Source: an uncultured Eubacteriales bacterium
GTDB lineage: Bacteria > Bacillota > Clostridia > Oscillospirales > Oscillospiraceae
Assembly (NCBI GenBank): GCA_900320465.1
Contig: ONSQ01000009.1
Location: 1 to 39,974 of the forward strand
Length of the DNA stretch: 39,974 nucleotides
Reading direction: 5' to 3'
The position numbers and the translations under genes were made by a program. Numbering within the stretch: position 1 is the first letter of the stretch; the number at the start of each line of letters is the position of its first letter. Of the stretch, positions 33,626 to 39,974 are shown piece after piece. The notes beneath the pieces are model-generated. The model worked only from the letters and a program-made list of their open reading frames with translations. It ran no database searches and was not told the origin of the DNA.

Positions 33626-33749
33626 ATTTTCGCTTCGAACCGTTGACCTCCTGAAATAATAAATGAGGCCGCCGACGGCGGCCTGACGCAAGGAAGCTAT
33701 GCCGTGTTGCTGATCTTGTAATTGTGCGCTGCTGGGCCCGAAACGCGCC

Positions 33750-33778
33750 TTGACAAGCGCCGTGGGGAATGGCAAAAT
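33750..33778 (+). promoter_or_regulatory. Promoter of the deaminase-SLOG gene
   Basis: A perfect TTGACA (33750-33755), a 17-base spacer and CAAAAT (33773-33778), 28 bases before the start at 33806. Confidence 0.65.
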
Positions 33779-33805
33779 AGAACAAACATGAGAGGAGCTG
33801 GCAAG

Positions 33806-36232
33806 ATGATCTTTTTTCAGCAGTTCTATCTGGACAGAGAAAAAGACCTGGCGGTTGACCTTTACATGGAAGGGGAGCGCCTGGACTATGTCATCCGCAC
33901 GCCCAACCATCGCTCCGGCAATCTGATCTGCAACCTGGCCCGGCTCTGCGAGCTTCAGACCGATGAGGACGAGAACGGTTTGAAGGTCATCCGCGGCGAA
34001 ATCCCCAGCTATTATGACGGGGACAACCGGAAAATGTATATCCTGCGCCTGGGCAATACCAAGATCGCGAACATCTATCCCGACGGGCGTGTAGAGCTCA
34101 AGGCTTCTATCCCCGCTATCTCCAAGACGCTGATGAGCCAGACCAAGGATTATCGGCTGGGCGTTGAAAAGACCATCGTCAAAACCTACATCCGGGGCGA
34201 GTGCAAGTTCCGAACGGATCTGCATACCCATATGAACGGCAATCTGCCGCCCGATGCGCTGATTGCTCTGGGCATCACGCATCAGATCCGCTATCCTTAT
34301 TATTATATCAAGAAGCTTTCGCTGCGCTGTACCGCGAGCCAGATCGCCGCACTGGAGGAAAAGCGAAAAGCGGCGGAGGCCTCACTGGGCGAACTGAATC
34401 TGACCGGCAAGCACCGTGAGAGGCGCATCGACGACTATACCTTTATCAATTTTGCCGAGCTCATTTTAGGCAATCCCGCCGACGCCGCCTATAACATCGG
34501 CCGTATCCGCAACTCCCTTACCATCCCCAAGGATGGACAGGCTGTTTTTGCAGACCTGGAAAAGGTATATCTGTATCGCTACGTTTTCACAAAGGGCGTG
34601 GCTTCGGATGAACCTCTAAGCGGTATCAGCATTTCCGCCATCCCGGATCGGGAAGTGGGCGCCTATGCCGAGCAGATGCTGCGCGACAGGGAGGACGATC
34701 GCTACCGCGGCAATACGCTCTTCCAGGATCTGCTGCTGTGGATCGCGCGGGAATACCGGCGACACGGTATCGTGTATGCGGAAATCACGGACACTGCGCT
34801 GTTAAATGGAGCGATCTTCCCGGATCGGCTGCGGCAAATCCACGAGATCATGCCCATGGTCACCCGGGAGACGGGCGTGGTGCTGCGCTTTCTGGCGGGC
34901 ATCCGCCGCATCCCTCTGACGATCGTGCGCGATCATGTGACGCCCAACGATTATCTGGCTGACAATATGCGCTGCCTGCGCGTCATTGCCGCTGACCCCT
35001 ATGTGGCGGGCAGCGACATCATCGGCGAGGAGATCAACGATATTCTGGAGCTGCGCAGCGTCATCCGGGAACTGGTGCGTATTGCCGGCGAGCATCCCGG
35101 CTTCGTGATCCGCGTGCACGCCGGGGAGAACGACAGCCTGCGCGACAACGTGGCCAACAGCATCCGTTGTGTCGCTGAGGCGCTGGAACCGGGCCAGCCT
35201 TTCCCGCCCATGCGCATCGGCCACGGACTGTATACCTGCGATCTGCACTCGCCCAAGGGCAGACGCCTGCTGGAGGAGATCCGCCGCTGCGGCGTCACCC
35301 TGGAGTTCCAGATCACCTCCAACGTGCGTCTCAACAACCTCAGTCATCTGAACCGGCACCCGCTGCGCGAATATCTGGCCGCCGGCATCAGCTGTGTCCA
35401 GGGAACGGACGGCAGCGCGCTGTACGGCACCAACTCCATCGATGAAGAACTGAGTCTGGAAAAGCTGCTGGGCCTGCGCTTTGACGAGCTGTGCGAGATG
35501 CGGCGGGCGGAGGATTCTATCCTGGAAAGCAGTCTGCACACCTTCCACAACAAGCTCGGCGCGTTCCGCGAGTCGTTCTCCGGCGGCGATATCGGGCTGT
35601 ATTACGAAAACCTGCTGCGCTGCGCCGAGACAGGGGAAAGCGGACTCTGGACCTCCCGCGTCAAGTACGATGCGGCGCGATCACTCGCGGACAGGATCGC
35701 GGAACTGCCGACGGATAGCTTGCCGGTGATCATTGCGGGCGGGAGCTTCAATAATTCCAATCACCGCTCGCGCATGACCGAGAGCGATAAGGCCATCCTG
35801 GACAGCTTCGTGGAAAGGGCGGATCCGACAAAGGTCTTTTTTGTCGTGGGTCACTCACTCAGCGCGCAGGAGGGATACCTCGTGCGTCGGGCGGCGGAGC
35901 GCTTTACCGTCTTTGCTATCGTTCCCTCGGCTCTGAGTGCTGCGGAGCTGGGACGACTGAAAAAAGCGGGCGTGTCTGTCCGCATCGCCACGGAGAGCGT
36001 GGGTATGGGCCTGTACAAGAGCTTTTCCGACGAGATCTTTCGCCGGATGCCCTCGGTGCTGCTGGCCTTTGACGGCAACTCCGCTGCGCTGAATCTGATC
36101 CAGGAGGCGCGAAACGGGCAGGAGAAGTGCCGCATCTATATCAATGCGCGCTCGCGCCGTCTGGCAGCCAAGGCGCGTATGCTGGGCGGTTACGTCCGGC
36201 CCATCCAGGAGGCGCCTGAACGGGAACTCTGA
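33806..36232 (+). CDS. Large adenosine deaminase-like protein fused to a SLOG-like nucleotide-binding domain
   Basis: An 808-residue protein in three parts. Residues 1-130 are a beta-rich domain I do not recognise. Residues about 135-620 are an adenosine deaminase-like metal-dependent barrel with insertions: HTH (H140, H142), VHAGEN (H438, E441), RIGHG (H473) and GTDG (D535) supply the zinc ligands and catalytic residues. Two usual substrate contacts differ: the HLDG aspartate is N144 and the second aspartate of TDDP is G536. Residues about 638-795 look like a YspA-type SLOG fold (VIIAGGSF, VVGHSLSAQEG, LLAFDGNSAALNLI). SLOG domains bind nucleotides or ADP-ribose derivatives and occur in conflict systems. 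RdrB of the RADAR phage defence is also a large divergent deaminase, but no RdrA-like ATPase is adjacent. Start at 33806 follows GAGAGGAG. Confidence 0.85.
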   Translation: MIFFQQFYLDREKDLAVDLYMEGERLDYVIRTPNHRSGNLICNLARLCELQTDEDENGLKVIRGEIPSYYDGDNRKMYILRLGNTKIANIYPDGRVELKASIPAISKTLMSQTKDYRLGVEKTIVKTYIRGECKFRTDLHTHMNGNLPPDALIALGITHQIRYPYYYIKKLSLRCTASQIAALEEKRKAAEASLGELNLTGKHRERRIDDYTFINFAELILGNPADAAYNIGRIRNSLTIPKDGQAVFADLEKVYLYRYVFTKGVASDEPLSGISISAIPDREVGAYAEQMLRDREDDRYRGNTLFQDLLLWIAREYRRHGIVYAEITDTALLNGAIFPDRLRQIHEIMPMVTRETGVVLRFLAGIRRIPLTIVRDHVTPNDYLADNMRCLRVIAADPYVAGSDIIGEEINDILELRSVIRELVRIAGEHPGFVIRVHAGENDSLRDNVANSIRCVAEALEPGQPFPPMRIGHGLYTCDLHSPKGRRLLEEIRRCGVTLEFQITSNVRLNNLSHLNRHPLREYLAAGISCVQGTDGSALYGTNSIDEELSLEKLLGLRFDELCEMRRAEDSILESSLHTFHNKLGAFRESFSGGDIGLYYENLLRCAETGESGLWTSRVKYDAARSLADRIAELPTDSLPVIIAGGSFNNSNHRSRMTESDKAILDSFVERADPTKVFFVVGHSLSAQEGYLVRRAAERFTVFAIVPSALSAAELGRLKKAGVSVRIATESVGMGLYKSFSDEIFRRMPSVLLAFDGNSAALNLIQEARNGQEKCRIYINARSRRLAAKARMLGGYVRPIQEAPEREL

Positions 36233-36255
36233 GCGGCAATCCAATATCAAACAAA

Positions 36256-36287
36256 GAGGGAAGACCTGACGGCTTTCTCTCTTTTTT
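36256..36287 (+). terminator. Terminator of the deaminase-SLOG gene
   Basis: GAGGGAAGACC, 4-base loop, GGCTTTCTCTC with two wobbles and one mismatch, followed by TTTTTT, 23 bases after the stop. Confidence 0.78.
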
Positions 36288-36387
36288 GTTCTTCCAAGCC
36301 TCTTATGATAGCCTATCCCTATGGTTTACGCACAAAAATACGCTCAACATCTTGATATAATTTGTGCAGGAAAAAAGAAAAATCAAG

Positions 36388-36416
36388 TTGCTTTTCACAG
36401 GAGAGAATGATAAAAT
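36388..36416 (+). promoter_or_regulatory. Likely promoter of the exopolysaccharide operon
   Basis: TTGCTT (36388-36393), a 17-base spacer and TAAAAT (36411-36416). It would give a leader of about 160 bases. A second -10 (TATAAT at 36356-36361) lacks a -35 at normal distance. Confidence 0.6.
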
Positions 36417-36439
36417 CACAATGTGTATGTATGAAATAA

Positions 36440-36553
36440 CTATCATAGCGCATCTATGTGTTTCCTCAGAAAGAGGAGAATAAACCGGCGGAGCCATTTC
36501 GACCGGCAGCGTGTGAGCAAAGAAGTTGAACGACAAACCACACGCCCTGATAG
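36440..36553 (+). promoter_or_regulatory. Structured 5' leader of the exopolysaccharide operon, possible cis-acting RNA
   Basis: The untranslated stretch before the operon can fold into a closed multi-stem shape: an enclosing helix CTATCA (36440-36445) with TGATAG (36548-36553), and inside it TCCTC/GAGGA (36463-36477), CCGG/CCGG (36485-36506) and GCGTGTG/CACACGC (36509-36545, 23-base loop). CATAG/CTATG (36444-36458) competes with the enclosing helix. The layout is riboswitch-like, but it matches no class I can name; c-di-GMP and c-di-AMP types lack their key motifs here. The 36288-36439 stretch before it holds only the promoter. Confidence 0.45.
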
Positions 36554-36582
36554 CGCAATGTCAATTGTTGGAGATTGATACT

Positions 36583-37647
36583 ATGACCTGGAAAAAAGCG
36601 TTTGCATTGCTGCTCGTGATTGCGATCCTCAGCGCGGGCGTGTACTACATGCGCGAGATGGAGCAGGATGACAGCCGCAACCTGAAAGAGCTGTACAGCG
36701 AGGTGGAGCCTCTTCAGAGACAGCGTGAGGCCCTCGTGGCCGAGCGTGACAGCCTGGAAGTCGACTACGCGCTGCAGATGCGCGACGTGGGCACGATCCA
36801 GCTTCTGTTCAAGGAACTGAGCGAAGATATTTACACCGAGGTATATCCTCTCATGCGCGACCGCGGCATCGTGGGCGTGCTGGGCGTGACCTCGAAGGAA
36901 TACCCGGGCCTCCAGAAAAAGCTGAAGATCGACCAGTTCAACCGTCTTCTGATGGATGGTTGGGGAAGCTGCCTGATCTACGAAAAGAACACCAACTTTT
37001 CCAAATGGTATGACGGCATCGCCGACCGCATGGAACGCGACGAGCTGCCGATGCCTACCGCGATTTTCTTCCCGGAGGGCAATTACACCGAGGCCATGAC
37101 CCAGGATCTGATCGATCACGGCATCACCACCGTGGTGCTGCCCGGTGAGGACGGACGCTCCGCCACCGTCACGCCGCTGGACGGCGAGGTCTGGGTCACC
37201 AGCGCAATGCCCTGGAACTACACCGGTGTCAACACCGATACCGAACTGCTGGCCCGCACCAACGGCGCCAACCTGACCTTCACCATCAGCTTCAAAAACC
37301 TCTGGGACGCCTATGAGGAAGAATCCTTTATCCGCATCCTGGACAACTGGGAGAGCATGCTGGACACGGATGATCCTCTGGAGGAGCTTTCGCAGGGGAC
37401 CAACACTGCTTCTGCAAATCCCGCAGAGGTCATCACGGCGCAGGCTCAGCTGCTGATGCCGCGCTTGAAGACCACCAATTACGAATCCGCCCGCCAGGCT
37501 CACCTGGCCGCTGTTTCGGATAACGAGGGCCTGCAGCGCGAGCAGGACGAGCGCCGCGCCGCACTGGACGAACAGATCGCTGCCCTGGACGAGCAGATCC
37601 GTGCGGTGTACGACCGCTGGGAACAGAGTGCCAAGAAGGTCAAATAA
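36583..37647 (+). CDS. Membrane-anchored coiled-coil protein with degenerate deacetylase-like domain (exopolysaccharide locus)
   Basis: A 354-residue protein with an N-terminal membrane helix (about 5-22), a coiled coil (about 30-70, LQRQREALVAERDSLEVDY), a globular domain (about 75-280) and a C-terminal coiled coil (about 312-350). The globular part (DRGIVGVLGVTSKEYPG, then MDGWGSCLIYEKN, PTAIFFPEGNYTEAM, GITTVVLPGEDG) has the order of strands of a NodB polysaccharide deacetylase but lacks the TFDDG and HxxxH metal motifs, so I infer a non-catalytic relative. ATG at 36583 follows TTGGAG; a TTG further upstream would lie inside the folded leader. It is the first gene of the operon with Wzz-like and BY-kinase genes, so a scaffold role at the polysaccharide export site is likely. 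Confidence 0.75.
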   Translation: MTWKKAFALLLVIAILSAGVYYMREMEQDDSRNLKELYSEVEPLQRQREALVAERDSLEVDYALQMRDVGTIQLLFKELSEDIYTEVYPLMRDRGIVGVLGVTSKEYPGLQKKLKIDQFNRLLMDGWGSCLIYEKNTNFSKWYDGIADRMERDELPMPTAIFFPEGNYTEAMTQDLIDHGITTVVLPGEDGRSATVTPLDGEVWVTSAMPWNYTGVNTDTELLARTNGANLTFTISFKNLWDAYEEESFIRILDNWESMLDTDDPLEELSQGTNTASANPAEVITAQAQLLMPRLKTTNYESARQAHLAAVSDNEGLQREQDERRAALDEQIAALDEQIRAVYDRWEQSAKKVK

Positions 37648-37668
37648 GGACCTGGAAAGTATCAGCTT

Positions 37669-38427
37669 ATGAACTACAACAAAGACGAAGAATTCACCAT
37701 TGATCTGGGTCAGATCGCGAAGCTTCTGTGGAAGTACGTCGTTATCATTCTGATTGTCGGCATCCTGTTTGCCGCCGCGTTTTTCTTCTATGCGCAGATC
37801 TTTGTGACGCCCATGTATGAGGCGAACGCGCTGTTCTATGTCAATAACAGCACCTTCTCGGTGTCCAGCGCGGTGCGTATCAGCACGGGCGAGCTCAACG
37901 CCGCCTCCGATCTGGTGGATACCTATGTTGCAATCATGCAATCGCGCGCCAATATGGAGCAGGTCATTGCCGAGAGCGGTGCGAACTACAGCTACGAGCA
38001 GCTGCGCAGCATGGTTTCCGCCAAGGCTGTCAACTCCACCGGCCTGTTCCAGGTCACGGTTCGCTCCAGCAATCCCGAAGAGGCCAGAACCCTCTGCAAT
38101 ACCATCGCCGTTATTCTGCCCGATAAGATCGCGGACATCGTGTCCAACAGCTCGGTCGAGGTCGTCGACTACGCTGTCACACCGCACACCCGCGTCTCGC
38201 CCAGCTACTATAAGTACGCTGCCATCGGTCTGCTGCTTGGTATGATCCTGACCTGCGGCGTTATCCTGCTGATCAGTTTCTTTGATGACGTGATCCGCGA
38301 CGAGGATTATCTGCTGCAGAACTTCGATGCTCCGATCCTGGCAACGATCCCCGATCTGGCCGCCAAGACGCCCAAGAAGTACGGCTACTATGGTTCCTCC
38401 CAGACGAAAAAAGGAGGCGTGGCGTAA
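37669..38427 (+). CDS. Wzz-family chain-length/kinase-activator protein (CapA/YveK-like)
   Basis: A 252-residue membrane adaptor for exopolysaccharide synthesis. Two membrane helices (about 22-45 and 182-206) flank an extracytoplasmic domain with family segments MYEANALFYVNN, VRSSNPEEARTLCNTIA and VVDYAVTPHTRVSPS, the last before the second helix as in Wzz proteins. The cytoplasmic tail (FDDVIRDEDYLLQNFDAPIL, then tyrosine-rich KKYGYYGSS) is what activates the partner BY-kinase in Gram-positives. Its stop overlaps the kinase start (TAATG), showing tight coupling. Confidence 0.93.
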   Translation: MNYNKDEEFTIDLGQIAKLLWKYVVIILIVGILFAAAFFFYAQIFVTPMYEANALFYVNNSTFSVSSAVRISTGELNAASDLVDTYVAIMQSRANMEQVIAESGANYSYEQLRSMVSAKAVNSTGLFQVTVRSSNPEEARTLCNTIAVILPDKIADIVSNSSVEVVDYAVTPHTRVSPSYYKYAAIGLLLGMILTCGVILLISFFDDVIRDEDYLLQNFDAPILATIPDLAAKTPKKYGYYGSSQTKKGGVA

Positions 38428-39326
38428 TGGCGAAAACCAATTCTGCTTCCACCAAACTGAGCCCGAAAGAACTTGAACAGCAGAAAGCAATGCTGTGTGA
38501 CGGTCTGAGCTTCGGCGCTGCCGAGGCCTATAAGCTCCTGCGTACCAACCTGCTTTTCGCGATGCCGGATAAGCCCTGCCGGATCATCGGTATCACCAGC
38601 GCTGTGCGCGGTGAGGGCAAGTCCACAACCTCCGTCAACCTGTCCTATACCTTTGCGCAGTCGGGCAAGCGCGTCCTGCTCATTGACGCGGATCTGCGTC
38701 TGCCCAGCATCGCCTCCAAGCTGAACATTCCGTCCAAACCCGGACTGTCCAATCTTTTGGCGGGACTGAATAACGAAAAGTCCTGTCTGATGATCTCCGA
38801 GTATTTCGATAACTGGTATATCCTGCCCGCCGGCGACATCCCGCCCAACCCGTCCGAGCTTCTCGGCTCTGAGCGGATGCATGCCCTGCTGGAGCGTTAT
38901 ACCAAGTTCTTTGACTACATCGTCATCGACCTGCCTCCCATCGACCTTGTTGCCGATGCACTGGTGATCTCTCCCTGGACCGACGGCCTTGTGCTGGCTG
39001 TCCGCCAGAATTATTCCGAACGCAAGGCCCTCAATTCCTGCATGTATCAGGTCAAGAAGGTCGGTGCCAAGTTCCTGGGCTTTGTTATGACCGATGCCTC
39101 TGTTGCGGAGGGCAGTTATCGCCGCTATGGCAAGTATGGCGGGCACTACGGTTACGGATACGGCTATGGCTATGAGAGCGCCGATCGTCAGTCCACCGCT
39201 CATAAGGATGAGGCATTCCTCAACGCGACCCGCAGCCGCAAGTCCACTACCAAGCCCGAGCGCAGCGAGCAAAAGCCGCAGCAGGAGAGCACCGCTTCCG
39301 CCGAGCCGGAAGCTGAGCAGGAATGA
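38427..39326 (+). CDS. Bacterial tyrosine kinase of capsule/exopolysaccharide synthesis (CpsD/CapB/YwqD type)
   Basis: A 299-residue autophosphorylating BY-kinase. The Walker A loop SAVRGEGKSTTSVNL (about 52-66), Walker A' VLLIDADLRLPS and Walker B YIVIDLPPIDLV are intact, and EAYKLLRTNLLF is the usual N-terminal interface. The tyrosine cluster that is phosphorylated follows at about 231-252 (YRRYGKYGGHYGYGYGYGYE), and the protein continues for 45 more residues in a charged tail, unlike most homologues that end at the cluster. With the Wzz-like adaptor it controls polymer length and export. It overlaps both neighbours (TAATG and ATGA). Confidence 0.95.
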   Translation: MAKTNSASTKLSPKELEQQKAMLCDGLSFGAAEAYKLLRTNLLFAMPDKPCRIIGITSAVRGEGKSTTSVNLSYTFAQSGKRVLLIDADLRLPSIASKLNIPSKPGLSNLLAGLNNEKSCLMISEYFDNWYILPAGDIPPNPSELLGSERMHALLERYTKFFDYIVIDLPPIDLVADALVISPWTDGLVLAVRQNYSERKALNSCMYQVKKVGAKFLGFVMTDASVAEGSYRRYGKYGGHYGYGYGYGYESADRQSTAHKDEAFLNATRSRKSTTKPERSEQKPQQESTASAEPEAEQE

Positions 39327-39974
39327 GAAAGGTTTATCTCGGCGGCGGTATCGTCTGTCTGCTGCTCAGCGCTCTGCTGGTGTTCCTGAGCCTTCCGAAA
39401 AAAGCGCCTGAAAAGCCGCAGCTTGTCAAGGAGGCTACGGCAGCCGTTGCCGAACGCGGTGTGGATCTGCCGACGGAAGACGAGGGATACGTGAGCCCTG
39501 TCGATTTCGAAGCGCTCAGCCGGATGAACGAGGATATCTACGCCTGGCTCTATATTCCCGGCACTGAAATAAACCATCCGATCCTGCAAAGTCAGCACGG
39601 TGACAACGACTATTATCTGACCCACACGGTTGACCGGCTGGAGGACGAGAACGGCTGCCTCTTTACCGAGTATGTCTACAGCGACAAGGAGTTTGAAATT
39701 CCTGTCACCGTGGTGTACGGACACAGGCGGCGCAGCGGCGATATGTTCGGTCAGCTGCAGCAGATCTATTCTGTGACCGGAAGCCTTGAGGCTTACCCTG
39801 AAATCATTGTCTATACCCCGGAAAAGGAGCTCCGCTACCAGGTCTTTGCCGAGAGCGAGTTTTCCGATATGCACATCCCCAATCACTATAAGCGCTTTTT
39901 GGATACATCTCATCTGCCGGAGTTCCTGGATGAGCTGCGGCACTACCACACCATGACGCATCAGTTTAACGATG
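39323..39974 (+). CDS. Class B sortase (SrtB-like), partial at window end
   Basis: The first 217 residues of a sortase; the gene continues beyond the window. After a membrane helix (about 6-24, GGGIVCLLLSALLVFLSL) comes the sortase domain with class B signatures: MNEDIYAWLYIPGTEINHPI, YLTHTVDR, GCLFTEY and VVYGHRRRSGDMFGQL, the last with the catalytic histidine. The catalytic cysteine and arginine lie past the end. SrtB enzymes join sorted proteins to peptidoglycan. The gene overlaps the BY-kinase stop by 4 bases, so a sortase is co-translated with the polysaccharide kinase, which is unusual and suggests a protein-anchoring or polymer-attachment step in this locus. Confidence 0.9.
   Translation, partial: MRKVYLGGGIVCLLLSALLVFLSLPKKAPEKPQLVKEATAAVAERGVDLPTEDEGYVSPVDFEALSRMNEDIYAWLYIPGTEINHPILQSQHGDNDYYLTHTVDRLEDENGCLFTEYVYSDKEFEIPVTVVYGHRRRSGDMFGQLQQIYSVTGSLEAYPEIIVYTPEKELRYQVFAESEFSDMHIPNHYKRFLDTSHLPEFLDELRHYHTMTHQFND

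Larger units (their letters stand above)
33379..33684. repeat. Two direct copies of a 128-bp block containing the tRNA-Ala 3' end
   Basis: Copy A spans 33379-33506 and copy B 33557-33684, offset 178 bases with only about five base differences. Each holds, in order: the last 32 bases of tRNA-Ala (from GGTCAACGG to the CCA end; CCC in copy B), a terminator hairpin, an inverted copy of the tRNA anticodon/T-arm segment, and a GC hairpin (AGGCCGCC, 3-base loop, GGCGGCCT). Only copy A belongs to a complete tRNA. The 32-base tRNA-end identity is the kind of sequence integrases use as an attachment site, but no integrase is in the window. Confidence 0.9.

Noticed and set aside
33381-34282. Minus-strand open frames across the tRNA repeats (33381-33611 and 33446-34282)
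   Set aside because: They encode the repeats themselves (LSDLRSA twice) and tRNA complement, and run antisense to the deaminase gene. They are by-products of repeat composition.
33806-36232. Calling the deaminase gene RdrB of a RADAR system
   Set aside because: RADAR needs an RdrA ATPase partner, and the flanking genes are a tRNA and an exopolysaccharide operon. The similarity visible to me is only at the level of a large divergent deaminase.
36440-36553. c-di-GMP (GEMM) or SAM riboswitch before the exopolysaccharide operon
   Set aside because: The GEMM core (GCAAACC with GACGCAAAGC) and the SAM-I core are absent; only an unnamed folded leader is supported.

Overview
The window looks like chromosomal DNA from a GC-rich, spore-forming anaerobic gut Firmicute of the Clostridia, most likely the Oscillospiraceae (the Flavonifractor / Oscillibacter / Lawsonibacter kind). 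This rests on the protein families present (SpoIIP, a BofC-like protein, DUF1292, reverse rubrerythrin, biotin-dependent oxaloacetate decarboxylase subunits, type III pantothenate kinase, a BY-kinase polysaccharide locus), on strong AGGAGG ribosome binding sites and on near-consensus sigma-A promoters with 17-base spacers. It is a judgement from families; no rRNA gene is present to settle the genus.

Layout. 1-6.8 kb: end of a sodium-pump decarboxylase operon (oadA, partial oadG), an SH3b-NlpC/P60 wall hydrolase, a small TTG-start conserved protein, a class A penicillin-binding protein, and on the plus strand a BofC-like and a DUF1292 protein. 6.8-7.05 kb: a probable 6S RNA with its terminator. 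7.2-12.1 kb: glutamate dehydrogenase, aldose epimerase, a membrane-bound XRE regulator, and an HxlR regulator coupled to a ferredoxin-type aldo/keto reductase. 12.1-16.3 kb: hpf, nadE and glycyl-tRNA synthetase on the minus strand. 16.5-20.4 kb: an Ig-like polysaccharide deacetylase, coaX, hypB and a HAD phosphatase. 20.4-24.4 kb: a minus-strand operon of a TSCPD protein, rsmG, an alkyltransferase-like protein and a short UvrA. 24.4-26.8 kb: spoIIP and an oxidative-stress operon (reverse rubrerythrin, PPC/DUF296 protein, miniature rubredoxin). 26.9-33.2 kb: two linked membrane proteins (one LRR-rich), dut, a two-component system and a DegV protein. 33.3-36.3 kb: tRNA-Ala(GGC) followed by duplicated tRNA-derived repeats, then an 808-residue adenosine deaminase-like/SLOG-like fusion. 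36.3-39.97 kb: start of an exopolysaccharide locus (structured leader, degenerate deacetylase-like protein, Wzz-like adaptor, BY-kinase, class B sortase cut by the window end).

Most genes are housekeeping. The parts most worth a second look are (i) the tRNA-Ala region, with a 128-bp duplicated block, a tRNA 3'-end remnant and inverted copies of the tRNA arm, directly upstream of the deaminase-SLOG fusion, whose active site has altered substrate-side residues; (ii) a two-domain NAD synthetase whose glutaminase domain lacks its nucleophile cysteine and catalytic lysine; (iii) a possible new structured RNA leader before the polysaccharide operon; and (iv) palindromic operator candidates at the oadA, glyQS and hypB promoters, the first resembling a Rex site.
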